A stretch of DNA of 64,000 bases from Aphelidium insulamus (lineage: Eukaryota; Aphelidiomycota; Aphelidea; Aphelidiaceae), in the NCBI GenBank assembly GCA_036784855.1, contig JAZDSV010000028.1, positions 124,001 through 188,000 on the forward strand. Reading direction: 5' to 3'. The position numbers and the translations under genes were made by a program. Below, one piece after another: positions 1 through 9,400 of this stretch (the first letter of the stretch is position 1; each line of letters opens with the position of its first letter). Below the pieces are notes generated by a model that had not been told where the DNA came from, searched no databases, and saw only the letters and a list, made by a program, of their open reading frames with translations.

Positions 1-30
1 ATATATATATAAATTGATGATATTGTAGAC

Positions 31-1955
31 ATCGTTTGAGGAGGCGTCACTGAAGGCGTTGGAACACGCACAGCAGGCAGTCATCATCCAGCAGCTCAGC
101 GAGCAGGATGCAGAGCGGTTGGAGGCACGCCGCGAGCGGCAAGTTCAATGATTTAAGTATACGTGCAGTATACGCAACTTATATGACTGCAGACTACGAC
201 GACTGCTGCACACGGAAGTGGAGAGGGACGTGCAGCAGGTGCAGCGCCAGCAACAGCTGGACGCCGCCCGCTCCACCGAGGACACACTGACCGCTATGCG
301 ACAACGCGTCCACCTCCTAAAGTCTCGTCGGGAGCTGGAGCGCGCCCAAGTGGTGGAGGCGGCGCAGGAGGAGGCGTGGCGCCGCAACTGTGACGAGCTG
401 CGTGAGGCGGAGAGCGCCGCGCTGGCTAAACTGGTCGCCGGACAGCAGCAACAGCAGCGCGTCGACAAGCAGCTCGCCGCCCTCAAAGTGCATGACGGTT
501 AGTAGTATTGTGTCTATTGTGTATGTGTCTGTCTGTTGTGTATATCTGTCTTCTGTCTATTGTGTCTGTGTCTGTCTATTGTGTCATATCTATTGTATGT
601 GTATATCTGTCTTCTGTCTATTGTGTATGTGTCTGTCTATTGTGTATGTGTCTGTCTATTGTGTCTTATATATTGTATGTGTATATCTGTCTTCTGTCTA
701 TTGCGTGTGTGTCTATCTATTGTGTATGTGTCTGTCTATTGTGACTATTGTGACTGTCTATTGTGTCTGTCTATGTGTCTGTGTAATTGTGCTTTGCGTA
801 TTGTTCAACTGTTCTGTCAGTTGTACTTGTAGTGTGACTGTTACTCTCAAATATTAAATATCGTTTGCCGTTTCTTTAAATACCGTGCTTAACTATCTTA
901 CTTATATTACTATAACTAATCATCAACATGTAGAGGAAAAGGCATTTGCGCAAATGTGGGAAGAGGGCCGCCAATTGAAGGTGCAGCGTGAAGTGGACGA
1001 GCAGCGGCAGCGACAGGAGCGCATTCAGGCCACGCAAGAAGTGCTCCACGTTCAAGTGGCACAGCTGCGTGCCAAGGCACAAGAACAGCTTCAGCTCAAG
1101 GAGGAAGAGGCGCGCCTGATGGTGAGTGTTATTGATTTGATAGTCATCATACAACATTCTTAACTGTTGCACATATTTAACATTGACACTCATTGACACT
1201 GTTTAGCGACAAGAGCTGGAGACACGCCGGCTGGAGGAGGTGGAGCGGGCAAGGCAGGCGGCGGCGGCACAGCGTAAATTGTGCGCCCAGCTGGACCGCT
1301 TCAACCGACGCAAAGTGGCGCAGCGTGCCAAGGAGGCCGCGCAGGAACTACAGTTCGAGATGGACATGCTGGCACGGGTGGCCGCCGAAGAGGCCGCCAG
1401 CCGACAGGAGGAACATGAGCAGGCCGTGCGCTACCGCCAGCAGATGGCACAGTATCGGGAGTATCTGCGCGAGCTGCGACAGCGGGAACTGGAACGTGAG
1501 CGCGAGACCGACCGCATCATTGCCGCCGACGTGGAGCGCGCCTGGCACGAGCGTGAACAACAGTGGAATGCCGAGGACCAGATGCGGAAGCGGCTGCTGC
1601 ACGAGGTGATGAAGGCGCGCCAACAGCACTTGGAGTACCGGCGCGAGCAGAACAGACGCAGCAGGAGCGGAACAGGAAGGAGCGCGAGGAGATTGACCGC
1701 CTGCTGGAGGTGGACCGTCAGCGTGAACTCGCAAAACAGTCGGCGCGCACCCAGCAGCAGCTGGAGTACAGGCGCGGGTTGGAGGCGCAGATACGGCAGG
1801 TGCGCGAGGAGCGCCTGGTGGCCGAGGCGGCTATTCAGCGTGAAATTGATGCCATTCGGCAGCAGCAGCTGGCGGACACTGAGCGTGTGCGGCAGGCACT
1901 GCGCCACGTTGGACCGCGCACCAACTTCCCGTTGCACAAGTCCGAGTTGCAGTAG
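31..1955 (+). CDS. TPH-domain flagellar coiled-coil protein (CFAP53-like), 5' end missing
   Basis: An extremely Glu/Arg/Gln-rich coiled-coil protein read over at least five exons: about 31-143, 193-487, 930-1121, 1205-1660 and on to the stop at 1955. The window opens inside an intron that ends in TAG at base 30. Long unbroken heptad-like stretches with motifs such as ERAWHEREQQ and LLHEVMKARQQ are typical of the trichohyalin-plectin-homology family (CFAP53, CFAP45, MNS1), whose known members are axonemal or centriolar-satellite proteins. The C-terminus, ending PLHKSELQ, most resembles CFAP53; the choice among family members is inference. The reading frame slips by one base near 1650-1665: upstream coding lies in the frame of 1240, the last 290 bases in the frame of 1563, with no room for a normal intron. 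That is either a one-base assembly deletion or a real mutation. The N-terminus is not in the window. Confidence 0.75.
505..790. repeat. TG-rich minisatellite inside an intron
   Basis: Imperfect tandem copies of a roughly 20-40 base unit built from TGTGTATGTGTCTGTCTATTG-like words fill most of the 440-base intron of the TPH gene. All three forward frames stay open for a while here only because the repeat lacks stop codons; the derived Val/Cys/Leu-rich ORFs are artefacts. Confidence 0.85.
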
Positions 1956-2041
1956 TTTCACTGCTACTGTACAAGTGCACAACGTACAAAACGTTATTAG
2001 ATTTGCATCTCGTTTATCAAAAATGTGGTCTCAGTGGCCAA

Positions 2042-4306
2042 TCAATCTTTCATTGTTGACAAGAAAGGCTCGTCACTTTTCGCCGCTTCTCGTGCCGTGT
2101 TCGACTTCTTCAGCGCTGCTTTCACAAGCGGTTTTAATAACAGTCGATCGTCAGGCTTCAAGTCGTTTAGAAGCTTGACAGTTTCTGCATTAGCTGGCCA
2201 GTCATCGAGAAGCATTTGTCGAACAAAAACGACCTGTTTAGCTGCAAGAAATTCATTCAGTTCCGAGCAGTCCTTCGAAAGCAGAATATCCATCATGTGG
2301 CACCACCGCAATGCCACAATGTTTTGTTGCTTGAGTGCCGCCATTCGCAGCATGACGAGGTTAATATGCTTCTTCTGAAGCGCCCAGTCCAGTACATTAT
2401 ATCGTCCCAACCTTGCATCTTGAAGTCCATAAGAATCGTCCCAATTAAATCCTAGTTCCATAAAAAAGTAGAATGCCTCCAAGTATCCTTGTGCGATTGC
2501 ATATTGTAAAAGAGCGATTAACGCTTGATTAACAGGGCCGGCATCCATATCAAGACAAAGTCTTACCACATGCTTGCGGGTATTGTGAAGGTACCTCAAG
2601 CGGTCAACACTGTCTCGCAGCTTAATAGCCGTCTTCATCGGTTTGACATAAAGCTCGTCAACCTCTCGCAATCCCACCTTAGAAGCCAGAACTCTGATCT
2701 CATTCAAGTATTTTGTATGATCGGGGTTTACAATAAGCAAATCCAAAGCTATGCGTTTCATCTTGTCACTTTTAGATGTCAGGGCCATAGTGGAATATTT
2801 TGTGATCTCTTCAGCGGACAGCCCTATTTGACACGCCTCGCTATCACGAGCAGGAGCATCATTTCTAAGCTCTGCGCGATTGGGAGGATCACAAGTTTTT
2901 GCACTCTTTCGTAGATAGGACGTGCCTGGCACTTTCTCGATATCGTCATCAAAATCAAAACCCTGATCTGAATGGCAATCTCGATCTGCAGGATTCGAAT
3001 CAATGCCACCAGATGTCGAAACATGCTGTCCACCAGACATGCGCGCAGCGCCGTGTGATGCACTAGGTCTGGAAGTCATATCATGTTGTCGCGCAGGCAC
3101 ATGCTCAGCTGTATATAGTGCACCATTCATGGGTACATGAGAAGCGATGCCATGCGGTCCACTGCTCGACTGAGCAAAACCAATTCCAGGCGCGACGTGA
3201 GATGCACCATACTGAGCAGCACCTTGATTAGGTGTACCAGCTTTATAGCCGTTAAGAGCAAGGTTATGTGTTCCATCTTTTGTAGCAGTAGCAAACGGAG
3301 GTGGATGTGGAGGAGCCATGCCACTCAATCCAGGAGCAATGCCACCACCGTATCCAGGTTGAAAGGCGTTTAGCACAGCATTGCCAACAGGAAAGCCACT
3401 AGCTGCACCATATAGAGGCGCACCGAGTTCTTGAGGGCGAAACGTTACGCTGTTCCCCAACATGAGACCGGTCGACGCATCGTACCCCGGAAGCAAGCCA
3501 CTCATTCCACCATTCCCCGCAGCTAAGTTGTTCAGTGCACCATTCTGAAAAGGAAAGATACTACTTCCATCTGGCACAGGTTTAATAGGACCAATCGACG
3601 CATCGTATCCAGTAGAAAGGCCACCCATTCCACCATTCCCAGCAGGCAAGTTATTCAGTGCAGCATTCTGAAAAGGAAAGATGCTACTTCCATCCGGCGC
3701 AGGATTCATAAGTCCAATCGACGCATCATATTCAGTAGGAAAGCCACCCATTCTACCATTCACATGAGGAAAATTATTCGGTCCACCATACTGAAGAGGA
3801 AAGCCACTACTTCCGTCCGGCGCAGGATAGAATTGGGGTGACGGATTCAAGGGACTAATCGACGCATCGTAGCCCGGAAGCATTCCACCATTCCTAACAG
3901 GAAAGTTCACTGCATCATACTGAAAGGGACCACCACTATTTCCACTTGGATAATCGTGGTGAGTCGGGATAATTGGTCCACCGTTTCCAGTAACGAAAGC
4001 GGACGATGCACCATATTCGCGAGAAAACTCACCGGTTCCATGCTCGTTCTGTTGCGGGTACCAAGAAGAAAATTCCTGAGGCGCAGAGTCTGTCGAACCA
4101 TAATTCATAGTATCGCCCGCCAAAGTGCCCTCTGCAGATTGAGCCGAGTCATGTGCAACGTATGCCGCCTCACCATCAGTACTGTCAGTGGGAGCATTCA
4201 CCGGAGGTAAAGTCGAGCCGCGCACACCGTTCTGCATGGGTGCCGCAAAGGCCAACCCAGCCAGACTGCTGACCACGGCAATACATTTGAAAGAAGCGCG
4301 CAGCAT
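2042..4306 (-). CDS. Secreted repeat protein with a conserved helical C-terminal domain
   Basis: A single uninterrupted exon encoding 754 residues. The start at 4306 was chosen over the in-frame ATG at 4531 because it begins a clear signal peptide (MLRASFKCIAVV.. ending AFAAP) and lies about 40 bases from a TATA box. Residues about 100-450 are Gly/Pro/Asn/Tyr-rich, with several copies of a 41-residue repeat containing YDAS and PDGSS. Residues about 490-750 are a helical domain with ankyrin-like spacing (VLDWALQKKHINLVMLRMAAL). It contains NPDHTKY followed by ELYVKPMKTAI, closely matching HPDHSQY and TKYVNPMLNAI in the neighbouring secreted gene at 4501-5392, so the two are paralogues. No enzyme motif is seen. 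Secretion and a role outside the cell (possible effector) are inferred from the signal peptide and lineage-specific look. This is the only member of the local family with an intact frame. Confidence 0.75.
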   Translation of the reverse strand: MLRASFKCIAVVSSLAGLAFAAPMQNGVRGSTLPPVNAPTDSTDGEAAYVAHDSAQSAEGTLAGDTMNYGSTDSAPQEFSSWYPQQNEHGTGEFSREYGASSAFVTGNGGPIIPTHHDYPSGNSGGPFQYDAVNFPVRNGGMLPGYDASISPLNPSPQFYPAPDGSSGFPLQYGGPNNFPHVNGRMGGFPTEYDASIGLMNPAPDGSSIFPFQNAALNNLPAGNGGMGGLSTGYDASIGPIKPVPDGSSIFPFQNGALNNLAAGNGGMSGLLPGYDASTGLMLGNSVTFRPQELGAPLYGAASGFPVGNAVLNAFQPGYGGGIAPGLSGMAPPHPPPFATATKDGTHNLALNGYKAGTPNQGAAQYGASHVAPGIGFAQSSSGPHGIASHVPMNGALYTAEHVPARQHDMTSRPSASHGAARMSGGQHVSTSGGIDSNPADRDCHSDQGFDFDDDIEKVPGTSYLRKSAKTCDPPNRAELRNDAPARDSEACQIGLSAEEITKYSTMALTSKSDKMKRIALDLLIVNPDHTKYLNEIRVLASKVGLREVDELYVKPMKTAIKLRDSVDRLRYLHNTRKHVVRLCLDMDAGPVNQALIALLQYAIAQGYLEAFYFFMELGFNWDDSYGLQDARLGRYNVLDWALQKKHINLVMLRMAALKQQNIVALRWCHMMDILLSKDCSELNEFLAAKQVVFVRQMLLDDWPANAETVKLLNDLKPDDRLLLKPLVKAALKKSNTAREAAKSDEPFLSTMKD
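3470..3890 (-). repeat. Tandem 41-residue (123-base) coding repeat
   Basis: Three to four imperfect copies of a 123-base unit within the secreted gene. Each encodes a block starting near YDASIG, then PAPDGSS, FPFQN, LNN and GNGGMGGL. Conservation of YDAS and PDGSS and variation elsewhere suggest recent tandem duplication with selection on the protein. Confidence 0.8.
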
Positions 4307-4345
4307 TTTTGGTGGGATGTGAAATGCAGCACCGCAGTTTGCGCG

Positions 4346-4403
4346 TTTTATACCGCTCTCCTGAATGCGCACGTGATTGGCTGGAATGCGCTGTTGTGAT
4401 TGG
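4346..4403 (-). promoter_or_regulatory. TATA box and two CCAAT boxes of the secreted repeat gene
   Basis: On the minus strand, TATAAAA lies at 4352-4346, about 40 bases before the chosen ATG at 4306. Two CCAAT boxes in CCAATCAC context lie at 4380-4376 and 4403-4399. The same CCAATCA word occurs 60-130 bases before several other starts in the window. This placement supports the start at 4306. Confidence 0.6.
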
Positions 4404-4500
4404 CTGCAGCGATCCATTTGGTGAAGTGCTATTTTGGGGCTCGGTGCTGTTACAGTGCGTCTATTTTGATGATAAGCGCCATGTAACAGAATTCTGGGTT

Positions 4501-5392
4501 TCATGGCTGCAAGCCATCTGGTTGCAACCATGATGACAAAGTTTCCGCGTCGTCTGCACTAATAAACTGTTCCTCCAGTTTACGGCGAACCAAGTCGGCC
4601 GTGTTGCTGCCGAATGGGCAACCGTTTTCGAGCAGCTTGATTGCCAGATGTGCTCGGCTATTTTCAATGGCAGCGTTAAGCGTGTCACTAGTCCAGGGGA
4701 AGCCGTTGTCCTTGCACCACTGCAACGTGTTCCACCAGCCACCGTCAATAGCACACCCCTGGACTTCTTCGCCATCAACTGGGTGTCTCATTTCGAGCGC
4801 ATAATCAAGAACATTTGTGCGATCCTGGGACGCAGCATCGCGTATCAATGTATGCCACCAAATATAGCACCTTCTGTCAGCAGCCAATGCAGAATTGCAA
4901 CGTTGCCAGTCGCAGCTGCCCGGCATGGCACATATTCCAGCAGTTCATTGGTGACGTAATATTCTTCAAAATCGCCATTTATGTCGTGGTAGTAGGCCGC
5001 GAGCTTGCTCACGTAGAGATGGATGTCATCAAATGTAGTCTCGTGAATTGCTTGGACAGCTTCGATATCATTTCTGTGAATTGCATTTAGCATGGGGTTG
5101 ACATATTTTGTCGATACAAGTTGGCGCTTGTACTCGTTGATCGCTCGACGAAGATTAGCGGATACTGCGAATGGTCGGGATGTGCCAGAAGTGCTTTGAA
5201 TGCGGCGACGCGCTCCAAATAAATTTCTGCCGTTTCCACAACTTCCGCGAGCGCGTTAATTTGGTCTTGAGTCAGCAGAGCTGGGTTTTCAGGTTGCTGC
5301 TGCTGGCCAACAGTACCATCTTGAGGTAATGGATGATCGAAACCAGGTAATGCAGGTACAGCCAAGATACATGCCAGTGCGTAAAAGCCCAT
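4501..5392 (-). pseudogene. Secreted ankyrin-like protein, frame broken twice
   Basis: Begins with a hydrophobic leader (MGFYALACILAVPALPGF); an in-frame ATG at 5494 gives a longer, less signal-like start. A Gln-rich linker is followed by a helical/ankyrin-like region: HPDHSQY, then INEYKRQLV, MLNAIHRNDIEAVQAIHE, AAATGNVAILHWLL, NTLQWCKDNGFPW and ENGCPF near the end. The coding frame changes by one base near 5161 and again near 4860, each time in the sense that compensates a one-base deletion. The paralogue at 2042-4306 reads straight through the first site, which shows where the original frame ran. No splice sites in suitable phase explain the second break. It is therefore a decaying gene or an assembly error. 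Function unknown; a secreted, possibly effector-like role is inference. Confidence 0.65.
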
Positions 5393-5604
5393 CAACACGA
5401 ACCCCAGTGCGCGAATCAGAATTTGTCGCGTTTTCAGTGCTTGATCAAATTTGATTGTGCAATGATCTGACGTCCTTGCATATTGCACAATCAATTATAG
5501 CACGTGACACAATATCAGGCAGAAGAAATATTTACTGCGATAAATAATATGTATGCACATAAGCACGCATTTGTTGCTCGTGTCGAGGAGACAAGGCAAC
5601 TAAT

Positions 5605-5629
5605 CACACACACACACACACACACACAA
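5605..5629. repeat. (CA)n microsatellite
   Basis: About 12 uninterrupted CA units immediately before the presumed first exon of the CIBAR1 gene. Confidence 0.95.
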
Positions 5630-5638
5630 ACGAGCACA

Positions 5639-5858
5639 ATGAACTTTGGCACCAGCGGAAGGTTGTCTCGCATGTAGCTGTGCAAGTCTGCGAACAGAGC
5701 TGACGGCTGCACTGCGCAGTGACGAGAAGGCCAGATATGTGCGGAAGCGGGTGCATGAGACCGAGCGTAACATGGCCGCCCTAAACAAGGCCATCAGCGA
5801 CTATCTGCGCAGTCAGGAGCGTAAGTTTTTGCACGTGCCGTTCATGTGTGGTGGCATT

Positions 5859-5893
<35 letters not shown>

Positions 5894-6780
5894 CATGACT
5901 GTGGAATCTACTTCCAGAGTGTGGCACTGCCAGCCACTGATTGACACATGTGTTCCAGGAGTCCGCGGCAAGAGCTTGAAACTGGCACTGGCATTCAAAA
6001 ACTTCTCCGAGACGGAAACACCCAATGTGAAGCAGGCCCTCATCACCACAGCCGAGGCATATGTCGACCTGGAGGAGTATCGCAAGTACATGGTGTGTCA
6101 TGTGACACCACAGATGTTGGCAAAGTGTAATAGTGCCTGCGTATATAGCACGACCGCATAGAGTCCAGGACTAATGAGCCGCTCAAGCTCTACAAGTTGC
6201 TGTGTCAAAATATTCGTGACGAAGTCAAGATGCGCGACTCGGCCGTGACCAAGGAGCACAAGAAGCACTTGGAGCTGGACAGGCTGACCATTAGCAATGC
6301 CAGCAGCCGTCAGAAAGTGGCAAGTGCGGCGCTTTATGATAAACCACATAATGCTTACTCATGATGTGCAGAGCAAGGTTAGTAAATAATTCTTTCGCGC
6401 ACATAGCATCATCGCTGGCGGTATAGAGCCAGTTGGAGTTGCAGAACGCCACTCAAGATCTTGGGCATGTAAACTCTGCCATGGCGGAGAACGTGGAACG
6501 CTTCTACACCAAGAAGATTGAAGATGTCAAAGGAGTGCTGTTTGAGATTATATATAGCGAGATGCAGTACCACGCCAAGTGTAGGTGCCAGAGAGTATTT
6601 GGTGCTGTCAATTTACTTATTGCCGGATAGCGCTGGAGATCCTGTCTGGCCTGCAAGCGCAGATATTCAGCTCGGATATGGAGAGCGACATTTATGCAAG
6701 TGACAGTGTGTCATTTCATCTGAATAATCGCACAGGAAATCCGCGAAAAGCTCCGCACGGAGAAGAGCAGCGATGTGTAA
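5639..6780 (+). CDS. CIBAR1: BAR-domain ciliary-base protein, CIBAR1/FAM92 family
   Basis: A multi-exon gene for a roughly 200-residue helical protein. Readable pieces follow FAM92A in order: ARYVRKRVHETERNMAAL, then KSLKLALAFKNFSETETPNV and AYVDLEEYRKYM, EPLKLYKLLCQNIRDEVKMRD, VERFYTKKIEDVKGVLFE, SEMQYHAK and LEILSGLQAQI. In known members the BAR-like domain bends membrane and acts at the ciliary transition zone with chibby. Introns start at 5830 (containing a long TG repeat) and after YRKYM; the last intron begins GCAAGT after the TAT codon near 6694 and ends CACAG, restoring phase 0, so it appears to be GC-AG. The final exon ends with TAA at 6780. The first exon is uncertain: the ATG at 5639 needs a short intron I could not place in phase. 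Confidence 0.8.
5861..5892. repeat. (TG)n microsatellite in intron
   Basis: About 16 TG units inside the CIBAR1 intron that begins GTAAGT at 5831. Confidence 0.95.
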
Positions 6781-6899
6781 GGCGCTGTCTGCCGGCTTGT
6801 GTACAAGTGTTTAATAAAAGGTAATGGGTATTATAAAGTAGAGACTTTAGTAGCCGTCAGCCAGATTGCGAGAGTTGTCGGGCACTTTACGCGCCACGT

Positions 6900-7649
6900 C
6901 TACAGCGACAACTCCATGATGGCGTTGACAATGTCGTTGTTGTTGGCCTTGAGCGACTTGACAGCGGCGGCACGCGAGCAGTTGGCCTGAGTCATAACCA
7001 GCTCAATGTCCTTGGCCTCCACGCCAGTCTCGTCAACCACCTCGTCGTCATCCTGCACGACAGCCGGCTCCTTGCCCTTGACGGACGCGGCGGCGGCCGG
7101 GGCGGCGGGCATCCTGGCCGGCTGCTGTGACTGCTGGCCGCTAAATTGCTGTGCGGCATTCTGTTGCGCCTGCGAGTTCAGGTCCTCGATGCGCGCCTCG
7201 CCCAGCACGACGTAAGTGTCGCTCACGGGGCTCTTGTACACGTCCGGGCTGTTCATCACGAACAGTATCTATGCGCATAATGAGAACTACACACCACATA
7301 CACATATAGGAATCGGATATACGTATATATGTATACATATATATATAATTTGCACACGATAGTTAGAACCACGGTATCGCAGTGTACTTACACCCTTAGG
7401 ACGCTTGAAGGTGACACGGTTGACGCCCGAAACCGGCTTCAGGCCAAGTTTGCTGAGCACTTTGCGCGCCTTCTTCTCGCCACGGCTCTGCTTGCTGTCA
7501 TCGCCGGCCATGTCATCGTTGTCCTCGTTGTCAGAGGTCTCGGCCACGGCTGCAGGTGGCGCCTCATCGTGGTGGCCGTGTGAGTGCGAGGGGTCGGTGC
7601 AGGTGGCGGCGTGGTCGGCGGCCGCGTCAGTCACGGTTTCGGTGGCCAT
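6900..7649 (-). CDS. NACA: Nascent polypeptide-associated complex subunit alpha
   Basis: Two exons separated by an intron of about 130 bases (roughly 7263-7391). Exon 1 gives an acidic, His-rich N-terminus and the NAC-domain start [20 protein letters not shown]. Exon 2 continues with [26 protein letters not shown], an Ala/Gln-rich linker and the C-terminal UBA domain ([20 protein letters not shown], ending IMEL). Alpha-NAC pairs with BTF3/beta-NAC on the ribosome and shields emerging chains from mis-targeting to the ER. Length near 210 residues is normal. A CCAATCA box in minus orientation lies at 7786-7780, upstream of the ATG. Confidence 0.93.
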
Positions 7650-7911
7650 CCTGTGTGCAGAGTGTCAGCATTGTGTGTGTGCGCGTACGCAAGTCTATAT
7701 CGGCATGCTGCCCACGTACATGTTCCGTGGATGGCTGCGCGGGTGAAGTGGCGGGCGCTGAAGGATTCCTGCCTGTCGCTGATTGGCTGGTTCGAGCTCA
7801 CATTATATACTGTGTGGTACACAGTACTTTTTAAATACAACAACTACAATTTAAATCATATAATGTCACGGTGATAGCGTCTTTATGTAATGCTGTGAGT
7901 GCTGGTAAAGT

Positions 7912-8428
<517 letters not shown>

Positions 8429-9002
8429 GTCTGCACGCAACATAATTAGTATAATCGTCCGAATGATATACCAGCGACTCTTGCACACGCTAATCGCGCT
8501 GCCGGGTCCATGTGTGTATGTGTGTGTGCGTGTGCGCGCGCGTATATACCAAATCGGCATGAAGCTCCATCAGCACGCCAGCGCGTAGCTTACACAAGCA
8601 CTCTCACACTCACACACACACGGGCCCAGGCTAGCCGTGATCAGCGGCACAAGAGTGCACGCCGACTCGAGCGTCATTACCTGCGAGGTGCGCGCGGCAA
8701 GCAAATATCTACAAGAGTATTATGGAAGCCGCTGGCTACTTGTAAGAAAAATTTGGGTCACGGTCGGGTTAGGGCCAGAGGTGGCCAATCGATAACTTCA
8801 GTGCGGCGCACTTCCTTGTTCTGTCGTAAAAAAGGGGTACCATTGTCGTCATTTAAAGCCATAGCTTTCATGAGTACATGTCAAGTCTTAAAAACGATTA
8901 TTCCCTAGAACTGAATTTATATCAGTTAATGAAATATAACCGCGCATGTGCATGACACCAGGAGCTACGGAATCACGGTCGACCATCTGTGAGATAAACA
9001 GC
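8429..9002. other. Intergenic: 5' flank of RPS27A, TG/CA-rich, no gene
   Basis: Contains alternating TG/CG runs (8510-8545) and a CA-rich run (8600-8622), then unremarkable sequence. Short open frames here show no domain and overlap the repeats. Confidence 0.6.
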
Positions 9003-9400
9003 TGGAGTGATTCGTCGGAAGGCGAGCATGAATAAATATCAAACTCCACCCCCAAAAGAACTTACTGATTATGCGGGTATACGGAATGTATTCCAAAGTA
9101 ATCTACCGCGCGACTAAAAGCAGGCTCATGGCATCGATACTGTTCAACGACCAGCTGATCACCCAGACGGGTCATCCAGGATGGAACACGTCCACAGTGG
9201 CCATAATATCTGTGGCAGACCCCAACTACGGATTCTATCAGAACCTGTGGTCGGCTTTGGACTGCACAGCCCCGCCTCCACGGTGAATGCATTTCATCAG
9301 TCGTACACCGATTTTGTTAGCAGCGGCAGCTTTTCGCACTGCAATGGGTCTCGTCGAACGGCAACTGCAATAATGCAACTGGGTTACTGAGGGAGCAAAG
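9003..9400 (+). pseudogene. Truncated duplicate of the receptor-kinase promoter and ectodomain
   Basis: Bases 9003-9080 resemble the flank just upstream of the receptor-kinase gene: both hold GAGTGATTCGTCGGAAG and, before the coding part, CTGATTATGCG (compare about 11697-11770). Coding homology then follows: ILFNDQLITQTG, PGWNTSTV, ADPNYG, QSYTDF, matching the intact ectodomain at about 12100-12290. Signal peptide and early ectodomain are deleted, the frame shifts near 9285, and it stops near 9390. A similar fragment lies next to NTPase copy B (57554-57955). It is a dead partial copy. Confidence 0.75.

Noticed and set aside
505-790. Regularly spaced repeats, possible CRISPR array
   Set aside because: Units are imperfect, low-complexity and lack unique spacers; the context is a spliceosomal intron in a eukaryote.
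390-857. Open frames of Cys/Val/Leu-rich peptides
   Set aside because: Products of the TG-rich minisatellite; no promoter, no domain, and lie in the TPH intron.
1660-2178. Continuation of the TPH ORF in its original frame
   Set aside because: After about 1660 this frame becomes Ser/Trp-rich and unlike a coiled coil, while the neighbouring frame carries on the Glu/Gln/Arg pattern to a stop at 1955.
5087-5165. Possible 44-base intron (GTATCG..CACAG) explaining the first frame break in the secreted gene
   Set aside because: It would remove sequence conserved in the paralogue (the YVNPMLNAI motif), so a frame slip is the better reading.
8485-8640. TG/CA runs near the ubiquitin gene as a Z-DNA-type regulatory element
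   Set aside because: Similar runs occur in introns and gaps throughout the window; nothing singles these out.
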